Origin: Typhlomys cinereus
Lineage: Eukaryota > Chordata > Mammalia > Rodentia > Platacanthomyidae
DNA: 64,000 nucleotides
Assembly (NCBI GenBank): GCA_023101885.1
Contig: JALPQD010000076.1
Location: 2,250,397-2,314,396 of the forward strand
Reading direction: 5' to 3'
The translations under genes and the position numbers were made by a program. The notes below the pieces were generated by a model. That model saw only the letters and a program-made list of their open reading frames with translations, ran no database searches and was not told where the DNA came from. How positions within the stretch are numbered: position 1 is the first letter of the stretch; the number at the start of each line of letters is the position of its first letter. This document shows, piece after piece, positions 23,395 through 36,071 of the stretch.

Positions 23395-25819
23395 TCTACA
23401 TGTTTAAGGATCCAGACTTGACAATACTGAGGCTGGAGGGAAGTGCTCCAGGGCCTGATTCCTTGCATTTCTCTCCCAGGACTCCAGACAGGATGCGAAG
23501 GAGAGAAATGGATGTCTCTGATTTGCTATCCTGGAGCTCCTGTACCAGGCAATCAATTTGATTGCTTGATGAGCTTCAGAGGAGGTTTTTTCAATTGTGT
23601 GCAGAATTAGATCTCGGCACACCCCTCGCTTAGGACTTAACTTGCTCATAATTTTCCCAGAGATTAACTGGTACCTATTTTAGCAATATGCAGGCTGTAA
23701 GCGCTGCTGGCATCAGAGCAATGTTCTCTGTGGTCCATGCAAGCGAGTGTGCCAACAGGGGCCATCCTGCACAGCCCCTGCCGTGGGATACAGGAGCAGC
23801 TGTGTGCTGCTAGTGGGGCCAGTGTGAACTTGTGGGCAGCTTTGCTTCCTCCTTTTTAAATATGAGTATTGATTTCTTGTCTCTCTAAGTCCTTTCGCCC
23901 TCCACAAAAGCATCAGACAACTCCTTGAAAACACTTGCAAAAATTTGTTTGCCCAAGAGGTGTGAAAATGATGATCTTAGATGTTAAAACAAAACAAAAC
24001 CTAACTCCAGTGGCTTGGTCCATTCTTGTATACCTTTTACACAGGTGGGAATGTGGGGGAGGTGAGAGCTTTGAGCTGACTTGCTTTTGTAATTTGACAG
24101 AGAGGTATGTCCCCGCCGAGTGGCAGTGTTAGAATGTAATCAAAGAACACTCTAGTCCTCAGCCAATGTGCAGAGGAAGAAAAAAAATAGAGACAAAATG
24201 GCTTCATATTGGTTGCATAACTGTAGCTGAAGAAAAGCAAAATTAAAAGAAAATATTTGACCCCTTCTTTAAAGATATAGCCTCCTTGTTAGTAAGAAGC
24301 ATGCGTGGCTTGCAAAGATGCCAGAGTCCAATAGTTTACTCCTTTCCAGGGCTGTCTTCCCAGCCTGGCACAGCTCTCCTGGGTTTCATGGTTAGCTGGA
24401 CCCTGCCTCCGATCTCCTCCACAAACACCATTGGGTTTTGAGAGATGCTAATCGGAAATAAGATCCTTTTCCACATCTGGCTCAGGGACCTCCATCACCT
24501 TCCAGGGGAGAGGCCGGGGCAGCAGAGACACTTTGGCGGTTGTTTTTCTTAGTCATATTGCTGCTTTAACTGGCCACCGTTCTCCTCATCTGTCATGAAT
24601 GGTCCAAAGACTGGCACACAAGTAATTTTCCCCATCCTCCTATTTACCCCTGATTTTTCTCTTGCTTGGGGGGGCGGGTGCACCATCAGCCACCAGGTGG
24701 GGTCCTCTGTTCCTTTCCTTCAGAATACGGCTGGCATTTGGTGAGTTTGTGCAGCCCCGCTGATTGAGTTTCAGTCTGAAAGAAGGTAGAAGCAGTGTTC
24801 AGCTTTCCCTGAAGTTCTTTGACGGAACTTGCCCTGAAGAGTCAGAACTGCATATTAGTTTGCAAGAATATTAAAGTGTTTTCCCCACATAGGTGAGTAA
24901 GTTACTTTAGATCTGGGAGCTAGTACTCCCTCAGGGTTTGGGACTCAAGAGCTGGCCTGTGGTATAAGCCAGATCCCTTTTGGCTGGTTTTGAGATTATT
25001 TATGGCTTTCTTTTACACCTAGTAGTCTTGCTTTGGTTTTCAAGGAGAAATTCTTTCAGGCAATTAGAGGCTCTGAAGTCATTTACCTGAAAAAGTCAAA
25101 AATTCTATTAATATAAAAATAAACTAAGAAAAAAATAAATAAATAAAATAAAATAAGAAAGTAATAGGAAATGGACTGTAAATGTTGCTTGAATGTGATA
25201 GAACTCAAAATAAAGGACCATAAAGAGAAGGTGATTTACTAATAAGACAACTTGAGTATTTTTCTAGTTATATAAGCCCTTAGTTATATCAACGCTGCAC
25301 TATTTTGGTAATTTGAAATGAAATAAGCAAGAGCACAGTTTTGCAAGTTATGTTAACCAGTTGTCCTTGGCAACAAGCATGCTCGTGGTAGCTGAACCTA
25401 TCAGGGTGAGGAACTAGTTGAGTATATAGGTGAGTGGTTTTGTGAGGTCTCCACATTAGCTCTGTCTCTTGTGGGCTACAATTGATCTTGCTCGTGTGTC
25501 ATCTAGATGCACAGACTTCTCAAAATGCCCGAGTTGGTAATAGAGAAGCACACTTTTTTACTGGTTTTTGTGCTTGTTTTTGTGTACCGTGTGTACATGT
25601 ACACACTTTACAAGCACATCTGTGGGTTTACTCACTGTTTTGTTTTATTTGTTTGTGTTTTGCTTTGGTCACTAGAGCTGAGACGCAATTGCTTGTGGAC
25701 AACACTTCCTGTCTCAGCTAAACTGCCTGGTGACAGTGATTTCCTGGGGCCTGGGAGGAGAGGTAGGACAGATGCGGAATTACCGACAGCAGCTTCTGTA
25801 GATTCATGTTGCAATGTTA
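23395..25819. other. Unique intron, 2.4 kb
   Basis: No gene or nameable repeat. Short AAATA-rich patch near 25128-25156. Confidence 0.5.
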
Positions 25820-26030
25820 GAGGCCAGACAGATGGCTCAGTAGGTGGAGACTTTTTACACTGATCCTGATGTCCTGAGTTCATTCAATCCCTGGGGTCTA
25901 CATGCTGGAAGGAGAGAACTGATTCCAACAGTCTGTTCTCTGCTCTTCACACCTGTACCACAGTGCATGCGACTGTGTACATGTATAAGCACATGTGTGC
26001 ACACAAATGCACAAGAAATAAATATTTTAA
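25820..26030 (+). repeat. B3-like SINE
   Basis: Head aggccagacagatggctcag, middle ctggggtctacatgctggaa ggagagaactgattcc, end tgcatgcgactgtgtacatg and a tail aagaaataaatatttt. Confidence 0.75.
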
Positions 26031-26372
26031 AAATCACACTGAATATACTAAGAAAATATAATCTACTCCATCTTCTTCATCTCTGACCTTGCTTGGTTTT
26101 GTGGCAGGTTGATGGCCAGCAGGTCACATTTGGCTTGTTTTGTTCTGTTTGGATGGCACTGAGTATACTGCTAGGTAGCGGCAGGTGCTTGGAAGGCGAT
26201 CATAGACTTTCCTTTTTTTGTCTCAGCCACACGTTTATTTTCTGCCTGGCGCCCTGAGCTTGTTTACCTGCATGGTACCCAAAGTACCATATTTCTTCCC
26301 CACTGAGAAGCAGGACTTCAGTTTAATCGATAGGGTTGTTTTTCCATCTGTCTTGTGATTTTTAAAACAGAC

Positions 26373-26415
26373 AGTGAGATATTTAATTTTTTTATTATTC
26401 AATTGTGCGTGTTGT

Positions 26416-26466
<51 letters not shown>

Positions 26467-26695
26467 ACCACAGGCGAATTCGGGAACCACCATGGACCGC
26501 CTGCACCTCCTCCTTGTTTACTCTGCCCTGGGATTCACAGGCTCCACCCTACCAGGATCAGAAACGCAGGCCGCCCCTGCTTCTGCCCCATGTCTATACG
26601 TGGGGTCTAGGATCTGAACTCAGGACCTCCTTCCTGCAAGGCAGAGGCTTAACTCCTGAGCCAGTTCTCCAGCCCCCAGATAGTGAGATATTTAA
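26373..26695 (-). mobile_element. Type-A SINE with target duplication
   Basis: Direct repeat agtgagatatttaa at 26373-26386 and 26682-26695. It carries a long uninterrupted GT run (about 26419-26462) and the family tail (ttattattcaattgtgcgtg on the + strand). Confidence 0.9.
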
Positions 26696-28590
26696 AAGGT
26701 TTGAGAGGAAACTAAATTACCACCAACAGTCCCCAAAGGCCTGCATACAGGGCAGTGTTAACTCACAGGGTCTTGAGTCTGAGGCATTGATGTTTATTGC
26801 TGAGCTTAGCGGACCGGGAAGTTCCCCGCTTTTTGTGAAGCAATCCAAGTACTGCAGATGCTGTTCTGCCATTCTCAGACTTCCTGGAAACTTATTTTTT
26901 TCCTCCAAGGTCTCTCCCACGTTGCCCAAGTGTTGCTAAATGATCATGGGCCTTGGAAGGCCCTGGAAAGTCATCCTCCTTTCACATTCTTCTCTAGCTT
27001 TTTCTGTGCAAAGTTTTGATCTCCAGACGAGCTGAAGTCTGCAGCGGCCGCTCTGATCTGATTGATTCCACCGGCTGCTCTGCCGCGCAGTCAGGCCCTT
27101 CTTCTGAGAAGACGGTATCGGGTTCGTGGACTGTTGTGAATGAAAATAATCAGTTGGTGAAAGCACAAAATTAGAAACCCCTCGGTCTATTTATTTCTGT
27201 GTCTGAAGAATTCTGATTTAAAGCAGACTTTATTTCAAGTCATGTGAACAGTAGGTCGTTCAGGAGTCTCGGATGAATCAATGTTTTCTTCCCTCTTCTC
27301 TAAGAAAATCTATTTAAAGTAAAGGTCAGATCTGGGCTGGAGTTAGAGCCCATTACATCTAAGTCTGGAGAACAGGGCCATGGCTTTTCTGTTCTCTCAT
27401 TTTCAAGCACCGGGGACACTGGGCTTTGGCAAGTCTTCTTACCATGGGTGACTCTTCTTTTCTCCTGGAGCATGGCACGAAGACCGCAGTGTGAGGAACG
27501 CATGAAGATGAACTTTGGGTCAATTATATTCAGGAATACTTTAAACCCTGAAAATTGTGTCTGCAAAGTTTAGTGCTCTTTGACTTTTATCCAAAAAGGA
27601 AATAGTGGTGTGTGTGGTAAGGCTCCTCTTTTGGACTTAGCCAGTCCTTCTTTTCTATCCTTCTCAGCTCTAGCTTTCCCCATCTCTTCTCCTCTCTGAA
27701 TATCATCAAGCCATTGTCTCAGTCAACACCACCTAAGCCCCTAAGCCACTAAGCTTCTAAGCATTCAGGCCCCTAGCAGAACTCAGTCCCTGTGATACTT
27801 GCCCTAAATCCTTCTCAGGCCTCAGGAGAAATGTAGGAACTGGCATTATCCCCAAACTGGAGCAGTGCTGCCCTTCTCTGCCACTACCATGGCACGTTTA
27901 AATGTTTCCATGGCCGGAGTCTATGGAATCTCTGAAGAGAAAGCAGTGAAAGAATTCGCCAAGAAATCCCAAGTCTCCAGGAGCTGATATTCAAGTGGAG
28001 AGAAAGGGAGTCGGTGACATCAGTGAATGTTACTAAAGTTACTACCCAATGGAAGTCAAGAAGGAGAGCATGGAGGAGTGTAATTTTACACAGTCAGAGG
28101 ATGCTCCTTGGGAACGTGATGTCAAGGAAGCAGAGGTTTGGTGATCCAGCAAGGAGACAGGGAGCTTGTAGAGATGTGATCAGGCTCTGGATGCAGCCTG
28201 AATGTATAAGTGATGTGGTTGATGTTCACTCACTGTTCTATGCAGAGGAAGGTCGGCTTGAGTGAGGGATCCAGGAGTTCAGCTTGTGACACACTATGCT
28301 TTGAATGCCCAACTGCATGCAGGGCTGGTAAGGTGGTTGAATATTTGGGGCAAACTTGTACCTGGAGATAGACATTTGAGAATCTTGTGAATAGAGGTGA
28401 TAGTGAAGATCAGGCCACAGGAGAGCCCAGAGATCAAATGAGAAAGGTCTTTGAGCTGCACCCTGAAACTTTTTTTCTGATAGGATGCAAAAGTACAAGT
28501 CTCTTATGTCAAGACTTTTCCCTTGTGGTCCTCGTCCTTGCTTCCCAGCACCCTGCGTTCCTTCTGTGTGAGCTGCTGGTGGTTGGGGGA
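26696..28590. other. Unique intron with a short 8-bp tandem repeat
   Basis: Four 8-bp units ending CTAAGC sit at 27731-27762. The 27040-27130 patch has several CpGs (gcggccgc) but is too small for a CpG island. Nothing else recognised. Confidence 0.5.
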
Positions 28591-28800
28591 TGCAGTGGTC
28601 TGTGGAGCAGTGTCAGGTAACACAGGGGTCTATATCACAGTCTTCTGAGGCACAGTGGTCTGGGGTACAGGAATCGGGCCATGGAGGTTTGAGGCACAGC
28701 GATTGGGCAACACGGTATTCTACAGTGCAGTGTTCCTATGGCATGGTGGTTGGGGGACACGGTATTCTGGGGGCCCAGTGGTCTGCAGTATAGTGGTCAA
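28591..28800 (+). repeat. Degenerate minisatellite, 15-17 bp units
   Basis: About 13 loose units around the consensus tggtctggggcacag: cagtggtctgtggag, tggtctggggtacag, gtttgaggcacag, tggttgggggacacg, tggtctgcagtatag. Unit length varies. Confidence 0.75.
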
Positions 28801-28974
28801 CCATCATAATAACTGTGGTAGAGCTGCTTTTGCTGCTGGCATGTCCTGGTGTGTTCCCAATCTCTATTGTATTTCATTTCCCTGTGTTCTTCTGCCTTAC
28901 AGGTATTTTTTCAGTACTTTCATCCTGTTCCTAATTCCTGTCTTTACGGCTTTTATTTCTTTTTCATTTATATC

Positions 28975-29327
28975 ATTTTGTGCGTGTGTGTGCATGTTCA
29001 TGTGTGTACAAGAAAATACTTGAATGTGTGTGCTTGTGAAGACCCAAGGATGACATCATAAATCATCCTGAACTGGAGAGATGGCTCAGGGGTGAAACCT
29101 CTGCCTCAGACCCCACGTAAAAAAGCAGGGTGGAAATAGCAGCTGCCTGCACTGCTGGTCCTGGAAGGTGCAACCTGTTAAACCCCAGAGCAAAGCCAAA
29201 AGGATATAGAGCAATCCAGGATGATTCCTGAAATCACACGTAGGCTTCCACAGGCACACAAACTCAAGTGGCCTCTACTACTACTGCTTACTACTGCTGC
29301 TGTTGCTGCCGCTGCTGCTGTTGCTAT

Positions 29328-29379
<52 letters not shown>

Positions 29380-29572
29380 TAAAAAATAATATTGAATTGC
29401 TCTACCTCCTTATTTCTTTGCTCTGAGGTTTGTCAGGCTCTTCCTTCTAGAGCTAGAATTTATGGGCTGCCACCATTTCTGCCTGGCATTTTAACTTGAT
29501 ATCTGATATCGAAACTCAGCCCCTTTTTACTTGTCAGACAAAGCCTTTAACCCTTGAGTCATCTCCCCAGCC
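28975..29572 (-). mobile_element. Type-B SINE interrupted by another type-B SINE
   Basis: The left part (28975-29072: GT-rich end to gacatcataaatcatcctga) and the right part (29394-29572: attgctctacctccttattt to gtcatctccccagcc) together form one reverse type-B element. The gap is filled by a forward SINE. Confidence 0.8.
29073..29393 (+). mobile_element. Type-B SINE nested in an opposite type-B SINE
   Basis: Head ctggagagatggctcagggg, body caggatgattcctgaaatc and cttccacaggcacacaaact. A CTG/ACT-type trinucleotide patch (29276-29333) and an (AC)n run (29334-29378) form the tail. Confidence 0.8.
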
Positions 29573-29611
29573 TATCGTTTCATTTTTAAAGGAGTATTTA
29601 TCGCAGTACCT

Positions 29612-29700
29612 GTCTTTTTTTTTTTTTTTTTCTGGATGCTGGTGATGGAATCCAAGGTTTAACATAGGCTAGGCAAGTGCCCAACCTGAGTCCTGGAGTA
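29612..29700 (-). repeat. ID-like SINE fragment
   Basis: T-run, then gctggtgatggaatccaagg and taggctaggcaagtgcccaa, the reverse of an ID/BC1-type tRNA-like sequence. Confidence 0.55.
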
Positions 29701-31767
29701 TTACTACATATAACAGCCTAGTAACTGTGTGCAAAATGGCTTCAGATATTATCGACTTGTTCATTTAAAACACATACAGGTCAATATACATGTCTTTGAA
29801 GGCATCTGTGTATGTGCCTACCTAGAAGGTTGATGTGTGAACACCATCCTTCCATGCACACTCATGCCAGAATTGCACGTGTTTTCATGTATCTGTGGGG
29901 TTGCACTTGTATCTCTTATAGATGTTTAACTACATTTATATATATCTTTATATGAATATGTATTTCTTCCATACAACAATTTTTATTTCTTCTTGAGAGT
30001 GTTTTGCTATTCAGTCAGTTTTGGTAGCCCACAGGTATATACTGGAAGAAATGGAATTAAGAATGTGGCATGTATGTGCATCAGAAACCATCCATAGTGA
30101 CCTGAGTGAAGTTCTTTAGAGTCCTTGTGATACCCAGGGTTTGGACAAATTTGGTCGTTGAAAAGCACGGGACATGGTGTTTGGGGGATAAGCAAGTGTG
30201 CCGCAGGCCTTCAGGGCAGGAACACAATGGAGTTGCTCCTTGTGGATCTGTGTCTTGACACCGAAAACCTACAGGTTGTTCTGCTCTTCAGTTCTATAGA
30301 ACAGAGAAGTGGGTGGAGAGGTACAAACCAGTGCATGTCCAAGGGCCATTGCACCTGGCATCACAGAGTCACCAAGGACTGCAAACCAAAAGGCCATCAG
30401 CACTTGGGAGTGTTCCTTAGTCAAGCAGGTTGCCGCTTGGCAGGAATCTGAGCCCAGGATCCTGAATACAGTAATGTTTCAAGTGAAGCCAGATATCATC
30501 ATTTTTCTTAAGTGACTTCTTGTCTCTGCCCTTTAAAAAATTTTGGTTTAAAACATGTTTTTCCCTCCAATATAGGATGAATGCTTATTCTCTGCTCAAT
30601 TTCATGATTTGATTTTGTGCTCACTCAAACCAGTGGTTAGGATCTTTTGTGCACCTCAGTACAACTTGTAGGGCTTCTGCCCTTGAGCCAATCTCGGCGT
30701 TGCTCACTGAAGCCCCTGGCGTCTCTCATCTGATGAACTTGTGCTTCTCGAGCCACTCTAGAATTTCCTCCATAGCAGATCCGTCTTCCAGAGGACTTTT
30801 GCTTCCTGAAACACACTTGAACTTCTTCCATAGCACATATCGAGCGGAGCTTGGGCATAATAGCTCTGTTTTGTTGCCAGGGTGAGTAAGAACTCACTCA
30901 CATCGAGAGTGGATCGAGAGCAGGGTCTTTACAGTCCTGTGCATGGCTAGGTCCCTCTGGATCCATTCCATGTCCACTTCCTGCATCTACTGACAACCTT
31001 CCCCAGCCCAGCTGTCAAATACTTTTCAAGATTCTGACAGTTCCTAGTTCCAGCTCAGATATACAAACAGGAGCAGAGCAGACAGAGAGATCCCACGGCC
31101 AGTCGCCAGAGCAGTTGCTTAGGCAGGGTCAAGAGTTCAGGAAGCAGCAAATATTCCCCAAACAAGGGGGAAGGTTTTCTTTCTATTTTTTTTTTTCTTA
31201 ATCACCTGCTATTGGCTAGGTGATTTGCTTGTTTGTTTTTTGTCGGGGGAGAGTGGTAAGGAAACGACACAAATGGTTCTCTTTGCCATTCTTCACCGAC
31301 CACTGATTGAAAGTTACATGATCCTCACAGTGACAGCTGCCAGATGTTCAGCTGGAATTTGCTGCCATCGATGGGGGACGTGTCCTGGTTGTTGGAGAAA
31401 CCCTTTCTGGGCTGTGCTCTGGGTAACAGTGTCCCTAGAGGACAGCTGGGGGTGGTCCAGTCCTGAAGAGGCTTCCTGATCCCACCCCCTTCCCCACGGG
31501 CCTTCCCACCATCACCCAGCTCAAATGTAGATTGCTCTCAAATCAAAAAGTGAATTCTGCACTAGCAACCATCCTCAAGTCCTAGGCTCATACTTCCTGT
31601 CTCCTTCCTACTGTCTCCTGCTTCTTAACCAGTGACTGAACTTTATCCACGCGGCTCACACTGGTGCCTTCTTCCTCTCCATCCTCAGATGGTTTATTCA
31701 CCAAATACTGTTTCTTCTTTTCCTTAAACATGTTTCTACTTTTCCTCCTCCTCCTTCTATTATTATT
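29701..31767. other. Unique intron, 2 kb
   Basis: No gene recognised. It contains a very good donor-like site, CAGG|GTGAGTAAG, at 30878-30890 beside a 78-codon + frame (30649-30885), discussed in findings. Confidence 0.5.
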
Positions 31768-31890
31768 GTTGGCTCTTATGAGACATAATCTCATTCTGTA
31801 GCCCATACTGGCTTTGAACTTGTGACATCCTCTTACCTCCGCCTTGAGCGTGCTGAGATCACAAGCCTTGAATTGCCACGCTTCACCCTT
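31768..31890 (-). repeat. B1-like SINE
   Basis: Reverse B1 order: gagacataatctcattctgt, agcccatactggctttgaac, cctccgccttgagcgtgctg, agatcacaagcc. Confidence 0.75.
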
Positions 31891-31984
31891 AAACACGATT
31901 CTTGGTTTTGTCTCTTAACGTACTCAGAGCTAGACACTCAGCTCTGGAAGCCTCCTCGATGTCTGTCTTTTCTTTTTCCAGCCC

Positions 31985-32170
31985 ATCTTCCCATGGTACA
32001 TGAGAGGTCTCACATAAATAACACTATGGCTCTTTCACGCTTGAAAGCCTTTGCAGGTTCCCTGTAGGCTCTGGGGTCAACCCAAATCTCCCCCATGCCT
32101 GCCAGACTTCCTACACACTAGCACCTTGCTGCCTTGGGTCTGTGGTCCACCTGCCTTACAGGCCTCCAAT
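31985..32170 (+). repeat. Possible L2 fragment
   Basis: Weak L2-like wording: gaaagcctttgcaggttccc, ctgccagacttcctacacac, tggtccacctgcc. Not secure. Confidence 0.3.
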
Positions 32171-32938
32171 GCTACTTCCCTGAATGTAGCAGACACTCAG
32201 TGGTCCCTATTTCCTGCATAGGGCTATCTGTGTCGTTTTTTTTCTCTGGGACCTCTTAGGGCCCTAGAATCTTTAATGGCTAATTAGGATTTTATTCTTG
32301 CTCTATATTTTAGTATAAAGGTCCATTTCCATCTTGACTCTATCAGTATATGTGAAAAAAGAATGGGGCTCTATGTTCCAGCCTGCCTCAAGGCACGCTT
32401 ACTGCCACCCGGGCCTGCCCCAGCGGGTGATTACTTTTGTACCAACAAGGCGACCTTCTAGCCGCAACTGTGTGCCATGGGGCTCAGTCCTCACTCTGTC
32501 TTTGGTTCAGGGAACTTGGGGGAAAATAAGATCTTTTCTCTGTTCTTTGATTATTTCTTTGGTTTTGTTTGCTGAGTATAAAACTCTAAGCATGTCACTG
32601 CCTTTGCCGAGTAGACTCATTCAGAAAGTATGGTCAACTCCATATCTCAGGTCCTGAATTGCCTAATCTAGTTATCTACAGATTAGAGATATTGGGGGGG
32701 GGGTTGCATGTGTGTTGAATATGCACGGGCTTTTTTTTCTCATCATCATTCCCTAAACATTAAATGTAACTACTTTATAAAGTATTAGGTGTGATAAGTC
32801 ACCAGAGAAAATTAAAGCATGCTTGGAAGACATGTGTAGGTTCTACACAAAAATGACACCATTTTATATTAGAATCTTGAACTTCTGCAGAATTTGGTAT
32901 CCCCCACAGACACTAAGGGGAATTTTTTCCACTTTTAA
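32171..32938. other. Unique intron
   Basis: No gene or nameable repeat. G-run at 32695-32703. Confidence 0.5.
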
Positions 32939-33159
32939 ATATGGTTACCGGGGGCTGAAGAGGTAGCTCAGGGGTTAAGCCTCTGCCTTGCAGGAGGAAG
33001 GTCCTGAGTTCGGATCCTAGACCCCACATATAGACGCCCGGTGGAAGCGCAGGCGGTCCGCGTTTCTGGTCCTGGTAGGGTGGAGCCTGTGAATCCCAGG
33101 GCAGAGTAAACAAGGAGGAGGTGGAGGCGTCCATGGTGGTTCCCGAATTCGCCCATGGT

Positions 33160-33206
<47 letters not shown>

Positions 33207-33267
33207 ACGTGCATACACGCAAAATTGAATAAATAATAAATAAAAAATTAAAAAATATATGGTTACC
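32939..33267 (+). mobile_element. Type-A SINE with target duplication
   Basis: Direct repeat atatggttacc at 32939-32949 and 33257-33267. It has the full body including gagtaaacaaggaggaggtg and ggttcccgaattcgcccatg, a (CA)n run (about 33165-33204) and tail aaaattgaataaataataa. Confidence 0.9.
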
Positions 33268-33751
33268 ATGTAAACGAGATATTTTCATAATTTGTTTCCA
33301 GATGTTGTTTTCTTACACATAACATCCTCTGCTCCAAAACCCCTGCTAGTACAAAAAGCTGAGCAAGTCCTGTTGGCATGTACTGTTCAGTGTTGGGTCC
33401 ATGTCAAGACAGGCTGCAGGCTCAGCCCGTGGGTGGCAGCCAGCTGTATCCTTTCAGCTCTGTGTTTCTGTGAACGCACATTCTTCATTGAACATATAGT
33501 CCTCACTGCCTGCATTGGTCATTCAGATTTTTTTAACCTTTTTCATTTCCACTCTTCCCCTCCACAAAGTTAAACAGAGTTTGAACATGAAATTCTTCTA
33601 AGAGCCAGGATACTTTAGAAGTTGTCAGTGGCCTAGCTATATTTTTGAAATATTGAAGTTAAATGTTTTTCTCACCAAGGGAATGGAAATCAAGGAAGCT
33701 TAGATGGTTGTGTTCATTTCCTTACATAGCTAGCAAGAAACTAACACAGAA

Positions 33752-34065
33752 ACTGGGGAGGTGGCTCAGCAGTTAAAGTACTTACAGGAAAAATAAAAGG
33801 CCCAGAGTTCAAATCCCCAGATCCCATCATGGAAGGCAAAGACTGGGAATCGCTAGAGTAAGCTGCCTAACCAGATTAACTTTATTGGTGAACTCTAAAT
33901 TTGATTAGGGACACCATCTAAAAACAATAAAGTACAAAAGTGATTAAGGATAGTTTCCTGTATTGACTTCAGGCCTCTTCATATATACCAACACCTGTGC
34001 ACATGTGTACACACACGCACACACATATATATGCACCCCCCATGCACATGCACATGAAAGTGGAA
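33752..34065 (+). repeat. B4-like SINE
   Basis: Head gaaactggggaggtggctca gcagttaaag, B box gagttcaaatcccc, end cctgtattgacttcaggcct and a CA/TA-rich tail. Confidence 0.65.
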
Positions 34066-34539
34066 AAAGAGTTAGCACAGGTTATTTAAGAAACCAGCTT
34101 TAGCTTCCAGCAAACATATACATCAGTCAGGCATGGAGATGACTTTGTGTTTCTTCCACTGCTCACATGACTTGGCAGATGTTAGTGCATGTTCTCAGGA
34201 GCCACTCGCAGATTGTGAGATTCATGGTGTCCTTGCTTTGCTCAAGTTTATCTGACCTACTTAATTATTAAGAACCCTCTGCAATAGACAGTAACCATCC
34301 AGCAAATGGGACATTGATCCCCCCCCACACACACTCTACTGTGTCCTACTCCTATTCTTCCATCTACCTTTGAGTCTCCTCTTATATTGAGATCTTCCTT
34401 TAAACAGTCTTTTATCACTGGTTAGGAGGTGACCTTCAATACCAATCAGGATACAGCCAAAGGCGGTGCAGGAAAAGCAAAACTGAAAACAACAACAAAC
34501 CATCATTCAGAACACCAAAGACCTTACATTAATTACCTA

Positions 34540-35092
34540 GAAGCAGACCAGCCAAATCTCTCCCCATCCTAAAGCTCAGGGAACCTTGTGGAAGAGGGGG
34601 CAGTAGTATTGTAAGAGCCTAAAGATGGGGAGGACCAACAATATGCAAGATACTCCACACAAGTTAGAGTTGCAGCAGCCAAAATTGGACTTTGCCTGAC
34701 ATGCACAATGGCTGACATGTCAAGACCCCCCCAAGAATATGTTTGGATCACAGGGGAGAAGGCTCCAGGCAGTAGGATCCCTAGAGGCAAGGAATTAAAC
34801 AGTCATAATAGAGTTTCCATATTAACAGGGAGCCTAAGAAAGGACTCCAGGCTTTGCCACTGAGTCCTGAACTCTCACTAGTGTGGAAGACTTAGAGGGA
34901 GGTTTGGCATACACACAAAAGGATGCTCCAGGGGATGGGAGGAAGTGGGAGGCACTGGGAGAAAGGAAGGGGGAGGGGGGTGACAGGAAGGAGAAAGGGG
35001 GGGAATACAAGCGATGATGACTGGGGAGGGGAGGAGGGAGGAAGAGGACAGCAGTACCTATTGAGCTTGTATGATTAGGAAAAAAATAAAAT
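34540..35092 (+). mobile_element. L1 3' end
   Basis: Rodent L1 3' UTR wording: ccatcctaaagctcagggaa, ccttgtggaagagggggcag, gagtcctgaactctcactag, then a G-rich purine block (34920-35050) and attgagcttgtatgattagg aaaaaaataaaatgc. Same family as the 4.6 kb copy. Confidence 0.7.
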
Positions 35093-35095
35093 GCA

Positions 35096-35852
35096 GAGTG
35101 CCTTGTGTTTGATTTGTGAATTTTGAATTGCTCCAAGAACTAATAAACTTCAGAAATACTAAGTGCACTGGCTATGCTATGGACACATTCATGGAAAAAT
35201 ATTGATCCTAAAATTTAAGGAACTAAGGGATTATGCTGAAGTTCTTCATTAGCATAATTTGTCCATAGTGCAGATTCTAAATGTAGAAGGTGATTCATCA
35301 TGTCCCTTAAAGTATAAAGTGACTTCTAAGGATCACAGCCTGAGCAAATGTGTGACAAGCAACTGCGGAATTACAAAGGTCATTTTATACTAGCTGAGTG
35401 ATGGTTCACAAGTGCCCCTTTCACATTCTTTTCGAGGGAGGGTACACTTTGAAATAAGTTTCCTGTAGAAAATGGTTTCTCTAACAAGAATTTTGCATTG
35501 GCAAACATTACTAAAAAGACTCTCAGTCAAGATGCACCTCGTAAATACTTCTTAAAAGCATAGGCATTATTTTTTAGACCTCATTATACACAGTTATTCA
35601 AGAATATGTTTGTTTAGCATGTAAGAGCATTCCTAGGGCTGAAATAAAAATCTAGTTGGGGAGAAGAAATAAATGAAGCATATTAGGTTTGCCATGTAAT
35701 ATTCTTTGTGAAATGAAAAGAAGTATTATTTTTAGAGACTTTTTTTAACCTCAATGATCTGAGCTCTGTCAAAACGGCTAGTCACATTTTCTTTCAATAA
35801 ATAGTGGTGAATGATAGTTTCCAAACCTTGGAGGCTTTGAATCATATGTGCA
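35096..35852. other. Unique AT-rich intron
   Basis: No gene or nameable repeat seen. Confidence 0.5.
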
Positions 35853-36071
35853 TAAAATAGTCTTTTTTTTAAAATTTTATTTTATTTTCCTGGTTTTACA
35901 AGCATATTGAGAAATTATTCCTGTCACCCCCTTCTTTTTTCCCCTTTCCCTCCCTCCTTTCTCGCCCCCCCTCATCATCCATCCCTTTTTCCTCCCACCC
36001 TCCTGTCTGTCTGGGTTCCGTCTGGATTGTCTGCTCTAGTCTATGTTCACACCACTGTGGCAGAAAATAGT
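35853..36071 (-). mobile_element. Short L1 3' end with worn target duplication
   Basis: T-run, ggttttacaagcatattgag and a C/T-rich block mark the reverse L1 3' end. Flanks share aaaatagt (35853-35860 and 36064-36071). Confidence 0.65.

Noticed and set aside
27040..27130. CpG-containing patch with gcggccgc as a CpG island or promoter
   Set aside because: Under 100 bp and surrounded by ordinary AT-rich DNA, with no supporting promoter elements.
30637..30897. 86-codon minus-strand frame and a 55-codon frame overlapping it
   Set aside because: No recognised domain, no start context, and lengths within chance expectation.
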